From Cytophagales bacterium (lineage in GTDB: Bacteria; Bacteroidota; Bacteroidia; Cytophagales; Bernardetiaceae): 64,000 nucleotides of DNA. The notes beneath the pieces were generated by a model, which had not been told where the DNA came from, made no database searches, and worked only from the letters and a program-made list of their open reading frames with translations. Each line of letters begins with the position of its first letter. Within the stretch, counting starts at the first letter, position 1. Positions 52,391 to 61,247 of this stretch are shown in pieces. The stretch spans positions 1 through 64,000 of the forward strand of contig RDZD01000012.1 of the NCBI GenBank assembly GCA_004293815.1, given 5' to 3'. Both the position numbers and the translations under genes were made by a program.

Positions 52391-52611
52391 GGCAAAAGGC
52401 AGACAGAAGGTGTGAAATTTTAACTAAAAATTGCGCCATAGAATTGCAATTGATAAATCAGCCTCTCAATTATACACCGCTACCCTCTCTCAGATAAACC
52501 ACCGACAGCCCTTTTTGTTGGAATTAGAACAATTTATTCTTTTTTTGCGTTTTTAATACAGGTTTGTTCAATACTTCTTTAAAAATATCATTCTAAACTA
52601 GAACAAAAAAT

Positions 52612-53136
52612 ATGTTTCTAAAAAATAAATTAGCACTCAAGCGTCCACTTCCCCTCCTCTTGTGGCTTCTTTTAGCGGTTTTGAGTGGTTGCGGTGACGA
52701 CGGTAATCCCTTCAACGAACCAGGTCTGCGTACAGGCGAAATCATGGTAGACATAAACGGTGGAACCAACCGCTTTATTTCTACAGGCAATCTTACCGCT
52801 GATGCCACAAACGCTTACACTCCTGCTGCCCGCTTTATTAATATCTATCGTGAGCTGCCTAGCGGAGTTTATGGCACTATGGTTCTCCGTATTACCAGTA
52901 TTGACCTAGATAACATCACCCTTCCACACCGACCTAGTAAAGTAAAAGTTACTTACTCGCCGCGCCCCAATGAGCCTTATGAGGCTGTAGACTCTGAAGT
53001 GGATATGGAAATCACGAGCAAAGAGGGCGATTTATTGAAGGGCACTTTTTCGTGCAAAGTACGCCCTAAAGGTGCTACATCGCCTAGTTTTACCCTAACT
53101 GACGGTTCTTTTGCGATAAAACTGATTCGCAACTAA
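52612..53136 (+). CDS. Small lipoprotein of unknown function
   Basis: A 174-residue lipoprotein. The signal peptide has a leucine-rich core (PLPLLLWLLLAVLSGC) and a lipobox LSGC (cysteine 29). The mature part is all beta in character, with RTGEIMVDINGGTNRFIST, then MVLRITSIDLDNITLPH and a closing TFSCKVRPKGATSP block. It resembles the many Bacteroidota lipoproteins with a single beta-sandwich domain, but no specific family can be named. It is the only plus-strand gene between 42.7 kb and the right edge, and a strong bidirectional hairpin separates it from the VWA gene on the other strand. Confidence 0.75.
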   Translation: MFLKNKLALKRPLPLLLWLLLAVLSGCGDDGNPFNEPGLRTGEIMVDINGGTNRFISTGNLTADATNAYTPAARFINIYRELPSGVYGTMVLRITSIDLDNITLPHRPSKVKVTYSPRPNEPYEAVDSEVDMEITSKEGDLLKGTFSCKVRPKGATSPSFTLTDGSFAIKLIRN

Positions 53137-53139
53137 GAA

Positions 53140-53185
53140 TTTTGGCCTCGCTTTGTGCCACGATTTGCACAAAGCGAGGCCAAAA
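53140..53185. terminator. Bidirectional terminator hairpin
   Basis: A perfect 19-bp inverted repeat (TTTTGGCCTCGCTTTGTGC with GCACAAAGCGAGGCCAAAA) and an 8-base loop, between two convergent genes, with A/T ends on both sides. It begins 3 bases after the lipoprotein stop and serves both strands. Confidence 0.85.
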
Positions 53186-53201
53186 CATGGACTCAGCACC
53201 A

Positions 53202-53882
53202 TTAGAATTGAATATTGCCGTTGGCAGCACCAGATATAGATTGGCTTATAAAACCGATCATTTTTTTCATGTCTGCGCCTGTCTGACCTACACGCGCTAA
53301 ATGTTGAAATCCCATGTCTTTTTGAGCCTTCTCAAAAGAATTCGATGTGCCTACGCCAAACATAATCGTGACAAAAGAAAATGCATTTTTCTCCTCGCTT
53401 CTAATTTTTTGCAAGGCATTAAATACCTGTTTTGCAGAACCTTTTGAGCTGTTATCTTCGCCATCTGTTATTACAAAAATAAGTGTTTTGGTCATAACGC
53501 CAGAAGCTTCTAAGTTTTGGCGGTAGTCCATGGCGGTTTTGATGGCAGAACCCGCCGCATCATAGAGAGCTGTGCCGCTGCCGCTGGGTACAAACTGTGT
53601 AGCCGGCACTTGCGCTATCGGCTGAAAACCACTACGCGCTTTTATCTTCTCGTTAAACTCTATCACTGACACAAGCAGACGATCTGCTACATGTGATTTT
53701 TGCATACTCTGCACAAAATCATTGAAAGCATAGTTGAGTTCTGAGGCATAGCTAGCGACTGAAGGCGAAATATCTACTACAAAAACCGCGTTTATGGTTT
53801 CATCGGTTTGTATCTCGTCGGGATTAAAATGACCGTAGTTTAAGTTGAAATCTAAAGCATTGAGATCATCGAATTGTGACAT
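53202..53882 (-). CDS. TerY-like VWA-domain protein
   Basis: A 226-residue cytoplasmic von Willebrand factor A domain protein. The metal-ion-dependent adhesion site is complete: DISPS (D-x-S-x-S) in VVDISPSV, Thr in SGTALYDA, and Asp in ITDGEDNS. There is no signal peptide. It resembles TerY of the tellurite/stress modules, where VWA proteins are found with PP2C phosphatases and kinases. A PP2C-like gene lies about 3.6 kb downstream on the same strand, separated by four genes. Its partner and metal role are unknown. The 53883-54064 gap upstream holds nothing I can identify. Confidence 0.85.
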   Translation of the reverse strand: MSQFDDLNALDFNLNYGHFNPDEIQTDETINAVFVVDISPSVASYASELNYAFNDFVQSMQKSHVADRLLVSVIEFNEKIKARSGFQPIAQVPATQFVPSGSGTALYDAAGSAIKTAMDYRQNLEASGVMTKTLIFVITDGEDNSSKGSAKQVFNALQKIRSEEKNAFSFVTIMFGVGTSNSFEKAQKDMGFQHLARVGQTGADMKKMIGFISQSISGAANGNIQF

Positions 53883-54064
53883 AGCAATTGTATTTGAGGG
53901 TTTCTAAGAGTTTTTTAAACAAGTAACTGCTGTTAAAACGTAGGCAAGTAAAAAAAGATGCAATCTTAGTGTAAAAAAAACAATAAGTTTCAAAGAAATA
54001 GGATCAATGTCTAATAAATAATTGAAATTCAAGCAATTGAGAATTTATAAAATCAAAGAGTTAA

Positions 54065-55177
54065 TCAATAAAAGTTAGCCAACCCCTGAATGATATTCGT
54101 CCAATTGGCTTTACCGTGATTTTTGCCCAAGCGGACAATAATTAAATCTTTTTTGGGATTGGCATAAACATACTGACCCAGAATACCTTGCGCCATAAAA
54201 TCCCCGTCGTCTGAGGGTAGCCACCATTGGTATTTGTAGTAGTTTACACCGCCCTCGCTTAGGTCTGGCGTGGTGGATTCTTCTACCCACTTTTGAGATA
54301 CAATTTGATTGCCATGCCACTGGCCTTTGTGGAGATATAGCCTGCCTAATTTAGCAAAGTCACGTGCGCGTGCATTCAAACAACAAAATGTTTTTTCCAT
54401 ACCATTCTTCTTTTTGTCAATGCTCCACGATCCGCCATACTCCATGCCCAGTGGAGTCCATATTTTTTCTTGTAAATACTCTGTAACGCGCTTGTTTTTG
54501 AGTGCGCGCTCTAGAACCAGACCCAAGAGTTGCGTGTTACCACTTGTGTATGAAAACTCAGTACCAGGTGTTTTGGCTAACTTCATCTGCTTCATATACT
54601 TGCGCAAATGACGACCGTAGTAATATCGGGCTGCATCCCCAAATGGATTGTAGTAACTCTCATTAAACTTGAGTCCAGAGGTCATTTGTAGTAAGTGCTT
54701 GATGCGGACACGTTCAAAACCTCTTGTGGCCAGTTCTGGAACGTAGTTGGTAATCGGTTCTTCCACTGACTGAATGAGTCCTTCGTCTATGGCACAACCT
54801 ACCAAGATGGAAAGTACAGATTTAGCCATTGAAAATGAGGCTACAATACTTTCCTGTTCATAGCCGTTCTGGTAGCTTTCGTACTGAATGGTATCGTTCT
54901 TGATAATCAAAAAGGCAACTGTGTTTGACTGCTTTAAAAACTTATCAAATGGGAGTTCTTTGCCATTCAAGGTAATAGATTTAGGCTTCTTGCCTGCATT
55001 TCCAGGTAGGTGAAACTTAAAAGCTGCTTCATGGTTATGACTCAGCTTACGCGCTGGAAATTTTTTATGGTCGGAAATATTAGCAAAATTATAAAATATA
55101 AAGCGACCCACTTGGCAAGAAGCAAGACCAAACATGAGCAAAAAGCAACAAGTGAGGTTAAAAAAAGCGAGTTTCAT
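54065..55177 (-). CDS. Serine-hydrolase lipoprotein (beta-lactamase family, class C-like)
   Basis: A 370-residue lipoprotein with lipobox FGLASC, then a serine hydrolase of the beta-lactamase/penicillin-binding fold. Catalytic marks: SMAK in ASFSMAKSVLSI (S-x-x-K), the tyrosine motif in EFSYTSGNTQLLG (Y-x-N-like), and a basic LGKNHGKANW near the end in place of KTG. Such enzymes are esterases, peptidases or 6-aminohexanoate-dimer hydrolase relatives rather than true beta-lactamases. It is anchored in the periplasm or outer membrane. The ATG at 55177 is chosen because the lipoprotein signal starts there; the reading frame extends to 55231. It lies 10 bases after a PRPP synthetase gene, an unexpected partner. 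Confidence 0.85.
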   Translation of the reverse strand: MKLAFFNLTCCFLLMFGLASCQVGRFIFYNFANISDHKKFPARKLSHNHEAAFKFHLPGNAGKKPKSITLNGKELPFDKFLKQSNTVAFLIIKNDTIQYESYQNGYEQESIVASFSMAKSVLSILVGCAIDEGLIQSVEEPITNYVPELATRGFERVRIKHLLQMTSGLKFNESYYNPFGDAARYYYGRHLRKYMKQMKLAKTPGTEFSYTSGNTQLLGLVLERALKNKRVTEYLQEKIWTPLGMEYGGSWSIDKKKNGMEKTFCCLNARARDFAKLGRLYLHKGQWHGNQIVSQKWVEESTTPDLSEGGVNYYKYQWWLPSDDGDFMAQGILGQYVYANPKKDLIIVRLGKNHGKANWTNIIQGLANFY

Positions 55178-55187
55178 AACAAGATTT

Positions 55188-56102
55188 CTAATTATTTTTT
55201 GAAGCAAGAAAATCTGCCAGTAAAGGAGCAATTGATTTGATGCGAATAAAAGTACCCTGAAAAGCGTTAGCTGCTGGGTGCGTGTTGGTTACTGTAACAG
55301 ACTTTATCACGCCAGAGTCTTTTAGTTTTTGCACCGCATTGGCAGGGAATAGCCCATGCGTGGCAATCACGTTGATTTCGGCTGCGCCTGCCTGCTTGTA
55401 TGCCTTAGCTGCCTGCACAAGCGAGCCACCAGTGCGTATCATGTCATCGTAAATAACCACCTTTTTGCCTTGGACATTGGCATTAATGCCTGTAATGTGT
55501 GTTTCGCTACCGCTGGTTCGCATTTTATACACAAAAGCGGCTTCTACGCCCATGTCATTGGCTAGCGACTCCACCCACTTTGCGCGTCCCGCGTCGGTAG
55601 AGGCTAATACGAAATGCTCACCGCCTATCTCGCGGGCAGCCTCTATGATAAGCGGCTTGGCGTAGAGGTGAGCCGTGTGTACATCGCCCTCAAAGTACTG
55701 TTCTATGCCAGCTGCGTGTAAGTCTATCATCAGCACGCGGTTGCCATAATAGGCTTTTGGTATGGCAGATATAAGTTTTGCTCGTGTTTTTGCAGTCACA
55801 ATTTCACCTTTTTTGACTGCTCTTTCCATGGTAGAATACCCATAAAAAGGCAGCACAAGATGCAGCTTTTTAACGCCCAAACTCACCAACCCTGATGCTA
55901 AATCAAAAAGCTCAAGTGTGTCAGTATCACTGATCGTACCACCTAAAACAACTACTTCACGGTGCTCTACTTCTGAATCGATGCGGTAGTAAGTTTCGCC
56001 GTCTGGAAATTGTTTGCGTGTCAGAACTCCTGCCTCAAAGCTAGGCAAGCGTGACAGTTCGTCTTGTAGATACTGATAGGAACGTGTAGAGAAGACCAAC
56101 AT
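55188..56102 (-). CDS. Divergent ribose-phosphate pyrophosphokinase
   Basis: A 304-residue protein of the PRPP synthetase family, which transfers diphosphate from ATP to ribose 5-phosphate. Family marks: FPDGETYYRID near the start, the ATP-binding loop PFYGYSTMERAVKKGEIVTA (different from FGYARQDRK of the housekeeping enzyme), MIDLHAAGIEQYF, TDAGRAKW, and the PRPP loop VVIYDDMIRTGGSL. It is therefore a paralogue and not the usual prs gene, and its substrate may differ. It is the first gene of a pair with the serine-hydrolase lipoprotein, and has a promoter of its own at 56165-56199. Confidence 0.82.
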   Translation of the reverse strand: MLVFSTRSYQYLQDELSRLPSFEAGVLTRKQFPDGETYYRIDSEVEHREVVVLGGTISDTDTLELFDLASGLVSLGVKKLHLVLPFYGYSTMERAVKKGEIVTAKTRAKLISAIPKAYYGNRVLMIDLHAAGIEQYFEGDVHTAHLYAKPLIIEAAREIGGEHFVLASTDAGRAKWVESLANDMGVEAAFVYKMRTSGSETHITGINANVQGKKVVIYDDMIRTGGSLVQAAKAYKQAGAAEINVIATHGLFPANAVQKLKDSGVIKSVTVTNTHPAANAFQGTFIRIKSIAPLLADFLASKNN

Positions 56103-56164
56103 AGGATTTTAGATAAAGTTTAGTCTGTTGTTTTACAAGCAATCACTAACCAAAAGGTTGCCTA

Positions 56165-56199
56165 CAAACCTAAGCTTTTTTTGTGAGGTCTGCACAAAA
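56165..56199 (-). promoter_or_regulatory. Promoter of the PRPP synthetase-like gene
   Basis: On the minus strand, TTTTG (56195-56199), a 22-base spacer, and TAGGTTTG (56165-56172). Transcription would start about 56 bases before the start codon. The rest of 56103-56324 shows no other feature. Confidence 0.5.
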
Positions 56200-56324
56200 T
56201 GAGCACGAAAAGTTACGCTATTTGAGAAATAACTTCTAGTGTATTTGCATAAATATTAAAAATGACTTGACAGTGGTCATGTTAGAATATTACCACGCAC
56301 ATTAAATTTACAGAAAAATGACTT

Positions 56325-56462
56325 TTAACGATACTGAAAGCTGTTATAATACGCTCTTTTGCGCTTGGCTTGGCCTTTCGTATGCCCACAGCTGGCTTTA
56401 GCACAACCATACATGAAGCAAGCACAAATAATCAGTGCAATGATGCTTTTGAAACGACGCAT
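56325..56462 (-). CDS. Small (45-residue) lipoprotein
   Basis: A short open reading frame that encodes a complete lipoprotein: basic start MRRFKS, hydrophobic core IIALIICACF, lipobox MYGC, and a mature tail of 26 residues that is strongly basic (KGQAKRKRAYYNSFQYR). Two more cysteines precede and follow the lipobox. Such small lysine/tyrosine-rich lipoproteins are easily missed in annotation. It is on the minus strand, about 114 bases after the pentapeptide-repeat gene and 222 bases before the PRPP synthetase gene. No clear promoter is seen. The function is unknown; the peptide logic is convincing, but its expression is unproved. Confidence 0.6.
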   Translation of the reverse strand: MRRFKSIIALIICACFMYGCAKASCGHTKGQAKRKRAYYNSFQYR

Positions 56463-56576
56463 AAACGGATACAATTGAAAGCGGGTAAAAATTAAGAAAT
56501 TAAATTTAACTCTATAACGCTGATTGCGTCAAAAAGTTGTTCAATTTGTACTTGATGTTCTTTGTGTTTAGGTGTT

Positions 56577-57137
56577 TTATTCTATTTCGATATTGTATTT
56601 CTGCAAAAGTCCCGATACGCCCAAAATAGAAAACTTTGCTTTCTTGATTCTATTACTTTCAGGATATATGCTATAGCTGTGGGCGGTACGAAAGTCAGCT
56701 CTTTCAAGTAGAGTTCTATCAAAAGCCGCTTGAGCCAAATTGCAATGATCGAACACAGCACCGCTCAAGTCTGCTTCTGAAAAATCCACTTCCTGTAGCT
56801 GACAGTTCTTGAACAGCGTTTTTTTGATTTTGGTTTTGTAAAAAGACGAGTGATTTAACAGACAACCATCAAATAAGAAGGATAATCCAAGCGGGTCACA
56901 GCTATCAAACTGCAATCCCAATAGCTTACAGTCTTTAAACTTGACATCTCTAAACAAAGTATAGCTGAGCTTTGCTAAGCTTAAATCGCAAGCATTAAAG
57001 AGACAATCTACGAACTTAAAGTCCGATAAGTCTTGCTGGGCAAAATTGCAGTTATTGAAAATACAGTTATCATACTCGCCTTTAGGCAGATAATCAACTT
57101 GTCCGAAAGTTTTATCTTGCGTATAAGTATTCGCCAT
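56577..57137 (-). CDS. Pentapeptide-repeat protein
   Basis: A 186-residue protein made almost wholly of pentapeptide repeats of the A(D/N)LXX type, for example FAQQDLSDFKFVDCLFNACD and EADLSGAVFDHCNLAQAAFD, which fold as a right-handed square beta-helix. The closest named relatives by look are the Qnr-type and MfpA-like DNA mimics that protect gyrase, though many such proteins have no known target. There is no signal peptide. A loop interrupts the repeats near residue 80-100, as in Qnr. It lies 11 bases after the rnr gene and is probably cotranscribed with it. Confidence 0.88.
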   Translation of the reverse strand: MANTYTQDKTFGQVDYLPKGEYDNCIFNNCNFAQQDLSDFKFVDCLFNACDLSLAKLSYTLFRDVKFKDCKLLGLQFDSCDPLGLSFLFDGCLLNHSSFYKTKIKKTLFKNCQLQEVDFSEADLSGAVFDHCNLAQAAFDRTLLERADFRTAHSYSIYPESNRIKKAKFSILGVSGLLQKYNIEIE

Positions 57138-57148
57138 AACTTTAAAAA

Positions 57149-59323
57149 CTACTCTAAAATTCGCAAATCCAAGGTGCGTTTTTCTAAATTAGCCTCCAGC
57201 ACTTCTACCTCCACAAGGTCACCAAGATTAAAAATGTGTCCGCTGTTGCTGCCCACTACCTGCAAACGACTTTGGTCAAAGCTGTAGTAATCATGGGTCA
57301 ACTCACTCAAACGGCACATGCCCTCACAAAGTGTTTCTGTAATTTCTACATAAATTCCCCTTTCGGTGAGTCCTGTAATGATGCCCTTGAAGATTTCACC
57401 TTTATGTCTACTCATGAGCTCCACTTGCTTGTATTTTATAGAGGCGCGTTCAGCATCAGAAGCGCGTTTCTCCATTTCAGAAGTGTGTTTGCATTGAGCC
57501 TCAATGTGTTTGAGCGGTGGCCGCGACAAATGGTGCATATAAGCCCAAATGAGCCTGTGAGCCATCATATCAGGATAGCGACGAATGGGCGAAGTAAAGT
57601 GCGAGTAATGTGAGAATGACAGTCCAAAATGTCCGATTGTTTCGGGTGAGTACTTGGCTTTGGCCATAGAGCGGATAGCGAGTTGCTGCAAAATATTCTG
57701 CTCTGGCTTGCCCTCGCAAGCTTTGATGAGATCATTGAGTCGGTCTGCCAGATTGTCCATATCCGCACTAAATCGGGTTTCATAACCAAATTTACGCGCG
57801 TAGTTACTCAGGTTTTGTAGCTTGTCATTATCGGGCAAATCGTGAATGCGGTACACCATTGGGTTATTATCGCGACCCTGTTGGTGGTTATAAACATACT
57901 CTGCTATAGCCTTGTTGGCCAGCAGCATAAACTCTTCAATGAGCCTGTGAGCGTCCTTTCTGACCTTTGGGACAACCTTTATAGGGCTGCCGTTGCTTTC
58001 TAATAAAAACTTGACTTCAATGGTTTCGAAACCAATAGCTCCATTCTTAAAACGCTGTTTTGTAAGTGAATGAGCAAGGTTATTAAGAAGGGTTATTTCT
58101 TCAGCTAAATCGCCTTTATGAGTCTCAATACGCTCTTGGGCCTCCTCGTAAGAAAAACGTCTTTGAGAGTGAATAATGGTTCTTCCTATCCACGTATCTA
58201 AAATCTGTGCTTGCTGGTTCATTTCTAAGACCACCGAAAACGTAAGTTTATCTTCGTTGGGGCGCAAAGAACAAAGCTCATTAGAGAGTCTTTCGGGCAG
58301 CATAGGTACGACCCTGTCCACAAGATAAACCGAAGTAGCGCGCTTGTAAGCTTCTGTATCTAAGGCTGAACCCTCGCGCACATAATGCGTAACATCGGCA
58401 ATGTGTATGCCAATTTCGTAGTTCTGATTAGGCAAAATACGAAAAGAAATGGCATCATCAAAATCCTTGGCATCGTGGGGATCTATGGTGAAAGTGAGAA
58501 TTTTACGGAAATCACGCCTTTTAGCAATTTCTTCTTCGGTAATGCCTTCCGAAATTTCAGCCGCCTGCGCAAGGATTTTGGCAGGAAACTCCGTACTGAG
58601 ACCAAACTCATAAATAATAGAGTGCATTTCAGCGTTATGGTCACCAGTTTTGCCCAAAATTTTGACAATATTGCCTACTGGGTTTTTCTCGCTCTCATCC
58701 CAAGAAATGACTTCTACCAATACCTTGTCATTCTTTTGAGCATTGAGCAAATTCTGGGAGGGAATGAAGATATCTTGGTGCATTTTACGTAAATCTGCCA
58801 CTACAAACCCCACAGAACCAACCAGTTCTAGGCGGCCTACGAACTCTGTACGAGCACGACTAATAACTTCTACCACCCTGCCCTCTAAATTTCCACGGTC
58901 TCTTTTTTTGGTGATTTCTACGCGCACAATATCGCCATCGAGCGCGTGCAAGAGGTTATTTGAGTATACCCAAACATCTTTTTCTAATCCCTGACAGATA
59001 ATATAAGCATAGTCACGACTGACCATATCTACCTTACCTTCATAGCTTTTAGCCACTTTGTGTTGGTTTTTGCTGGCATATCGGTCTTCGTCTGTTCTAA
59101 GAATAAGATTCTGGTCGGCCATTTTTTCCAGAATAATCCTAAAATCATTCACATTTGCAAGCCTAATACCCGCTATATTTTTGAAAATTTGTCGAGAAGA
59201 AAGCGGAGCAGAGAAATGATCGTCTAAAAGGTCTAGTATACAGGCTACAATTTTCTTTAGACTTTCTTTGTTAGGCTGTTTTCGGCTAGGTTTGGCAGTT
59301 TTTTTTGGCAATTTTTTGGCCAT
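57149..59323 (-). CDS. rnr: Ribonuclease R
   Basis: A 724-residue 3'-5' exoribonuclease of the RNase II/R family that degrades structured RNA and helps quality control of tRNA, rRNA and tmRNA-tagged messages. Parts in order: basic N-terminus; a winged-helix-like region (about 25-85; SRQIFKNIAG); cold-shock domains (about 90-230; VDMVSRDYAYIICQG, GFVVADLRKMHQDIFIPSQN); the RNB catalytic domain with TIDPHDAKDFDDAISFRI (four Asp); GLSFSHYSHFTSPIRRYPDM; and the S1 domain (about 640-720; GEIFKGIITGLTERGIYVEI). Length is normal. It is followed by the pentapeptide-repeat gene. Confidence 0.95.
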   Translation of the reverse strand: MAKKLPKKTAKPSRKQPNKESLKKIVACILDLLDDHFSAPLSSRQIFKNIAGIRLANVNDFRIILEKMADQNLILRTDEDRYASKNQHKVAKSYEGKVDMVSRDYAYIICQGLEKDVWVYSNNLLHALDGDIVRVEITKKRDRGNLEGRVVEVISRARTEFVGRLELVGSVGFVVADLRKMHQDIFIPSQNLLNAQKNDKVLVEVISWDESEKNPVGNIVKILGKTGDHNAEMHSIIYEFGLSTEFPAKILAQAAEISEGITEEEIAKRRDFRKILTFTIDPHDAKDFDDAISFRILPNQNYEIGIHIADVTHYVREGSALDTEAYKRATSVYLVDRVVPMLPERLSNELCSLRPNEDKLTFSVVLEMNQQAQILDTWIGRTIIHSQRRFSYEEAQERIETHKGDLAEEITLLNNLAHSLTKQRFKNGAIGFETIEVKFLLESNGSPIKVVPKVRKDAHRLIEEFMLLANKAIAEYVYNHQQGRDNNPMVYRIHDLPDNDKLQNLSNYARKFGYETRFSADMDNLADRLNDLIKACEGKPEQNILQQLAIRSMAKAKYSPETIGHFGLSFSHYSHFTSPIRRYPDMMAHRLIWAYMHHLSRPPLKHIEAQCKHTSEMEKRASDAERASIKYKQVELMSRHKGEIFKGIITGLTERGIYVEITETLCEGMCRLSELTHDYYSFDQSRLQVVGSNSGHIFNLGDLVEVEVLEANLEKRTLDLRILE

Positions 59324-59353
59324 TGAAGCAATTTATTTCGTGTTTTGAATGTG

Positions 59354-59388
59354 CAATGTACGAAATTTTGAATAAGAAAGATTCAAAA
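59354..59388 (-). promoter_or_regulatory. Possible promoter of rnr
   Basis: On the minus strand, TTTTG (59384-59388), a 23-base spacer and TACATTG (59354-59360), one base short of TAnnTTTG. It ends 31 bases before the rnr start. Confidence 0.3.
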
Positions 59389-59502
59389 GCTCTAAAGTTG
59401 CAGCCTTTTATTTTTATGTCTTTCTAAACTTGTACAAAAGCCTCAAAAGATATAGCGTTGAGTATCTGGCTTTAGAGCAGCAATTAGAGCTAATCTGGAT
59501 CA

Positions 59503-61236
59503 CTAAAGACGGAGCATAACGGTTGCACGTGCGCGTAGGCCAAAATCTTCGTAGCCGCCATAAAAGCGCATGTTGGGCGTGTTGAGTAGATTAAAGCCCT
59601 CAAGAGTAATACTCAGTTTTTGAGACGGGTGATATTGCAAATCCACTCCAAGATTGCTCATCATAGGCAGATTGTAAGCCTTGTTTTTGAGATTTTTGGC
59701 TATAATTCCATACATAAACTGCCCCGAACAGTTAATGGTTAACTTTTTATTGAATTGATAGCTCATTAGGGCATTCATATCCGCCGCTGGCAGGTGAAAG
59801 ATTGTTTTGCCATCCGCGGCTTTATAATTATTGAGTTCTGCCCTCGCATGAAAGGATAGTTTGTTATTCACTTCATTTCTAACGGATACGTTAACAGATT
59901 GCTTTTTTACAATGCCTCCAAGAGTTTCAATGGTCATAAAAGCAGGCGATTTGGGATCATTGATAAGTAGTATCTGATTGTAAGTCTGGGAGTAATTACC
60001 GCCTAGACTTATTGACAGTTCACTATTTATCCAAAACTGCAGAATGGCCAGAGCATTGATAGGTCTTCTTGAGGTAGAATAAAGAGACCTTTCAGAAACA
60101 AACGAGGTGAGTTGCAGGAGATGTGCGGCGTTATTGGCTATGAGTTCTGGCTTATGGTGCAAGCTGAAACGCAGTTTTTCAGGTATCAAAATAACAAAGG
60201 CATCAAAATCTAAACCCAGAGAGTGTGTAGGTTTCAGACTATCTGCATCAAAAGTACTTAGCAAAGCTAAGCCCAACGTGCATTCGGTTTTATTGGTGTG
60301 TCCGAGCTTTAAATGTCCACCTCCCGTCAAATGCAGTAAACCACGAGACTGTCTGCGCTGTAAGCTCGTGTGATTAATCAGTTGCAAGTTATAATTAAAA
60401 AATGCGTCCCAGACATCAGTTCGTGTAGATTTTTTTTTGCTTTTACCTGCTACTGCTTCTTCTTTGGCATGAGTTACTAGGTTTCTTGTTTTAAACAAAC
60501 CTGTAGTTTGAAACGTTAATTCTTGTTGCTGGCGATTGCTCTGAAAAAGCTGAACTTTTATATTGTTTTCAAAATCCATGTCGGTGTGATAACTAACCAA
60601 GCTATAATCAAAGCTGCTTAAATGATAATTTAACCTTTTATAGCGGAGGGTATCAGCAGGCTCTTGTTTGGCTATAAAAAACGGTCTTCCACCAAATGTT
60701 TGATTGACAAAGTGAAAAGCATGCTCGCGCTCACCATGTTTTTGCTGTTTATTTCTATAGTATTCTAAATCAATTTTAAGTGCGTTATAGGCAGAACTGG
60801 CATTTTGCGTGGGGCCATGTCCAAAAGCGTTTAGCTGAATCAAGCCAGCCATAGAGTGGCGGTGTAAGGAATCGTTTCTTAGCTCCTGTTTGCCATCTAT
60901 TTGCATGAGCCCGTGCCTATAGTTGCCCATTCCCAAACTCAGATTTAAATACTTTCTTTTACTCAATAGTGAGCGAGGGTTTAAGCTCTGCTGACTCATC
61001 GGTTCTAGTTGAGGAAGTGAAAAAGCAGGTGTTTTAGCTTCTGGTCTTATGATTGTTGTATGAATGGTATCAGAAGTATATTGCTCCCGATTAGGTCTTA
61101 CATGCATCAAATCTCCGCCAGCAGTCTCTTGTTTAGAATCTAAGGTTTCTGTAGTATCTCTATCTTGGCTCCAAAGATTAGGAGAGAAGGCTACTACAAA
61201 AATAAAAACTAGAAGGGATTTAAGGATAGCACCCAT
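59503..61236 (-). CDS. Outer-membrane beta-barrel protein (TonB-receptor-like barrel without plug)
   Basis: A 577-residue outer-membrane protein. After a signal peptide (ILKSLLVFIFVVAFSPNLWS) comes a Pro- and Gln-rich linker of about 75 residues and then a long series of amphipathic beta strands, ending in a terminal aromatic/hydrophobic strand (FGLRARATVMLRL). The last third resembles the barrel of TonB-dependent receptors (LSITLEGFNLLNTPNMRFYG), but no plug domain or TonB box is seen, so it is not a normal receptor. Its gene is 11 bases after the large TPR gene, so the two are one operon. The cargo or partner is unknown. Confidence 0.78.
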   Translation of the reverse strand: MGAILKSLLVFIFVVAFSPNLWSQDRDTTETLDSKQETAGGDLMHVRPNREQYTSDTIHTTIIRPEAKTPAFSLPQLEPMSQQSLNPRSLLSKRKYLNLSLGMGNYRHGLMQIDGKQELRNDSLHRHSMAGLIQLNAFGHGPTQNASSAYNALKIDLEYYRNKQQKHGEREHAFHFVNQTFGGRPFFIAKQEPADTLRYKRLNYHLSSFDYSLVSYHTDMDFENNIKVQLFQSNRQQQELTFQTTGLFKTRNLVTHAKEEAVAGKSKKKSTRTDVWDAFFNYNLQLINHTSLQRRQSRGLLHLTGGGHLKLGHTNKTECTLGLALLSTFDADSLKPTHSLGLDFDAFVILIPEKLRFSLHHKPELIANNAAHLLQLTSFVSERSLYSTSRRPINALAILQFWINSELSISLGGNYSQTYNQILLINDPKSPAFMTIETLGGIVKKQSVNVSVRNEVNNKLSFHARAELNNYKAADGKTIFHLPAADMNALMSYQFNKKLTINCSGQFMYGIIAKNLKNKAYNLPMMSNLGVDLQYHPSQKLSITLEGFNLLNTPNMRFYGGYEDFGLRARATVMLRL

Positions 61237-61247
61237 GTTTTTTTAGC

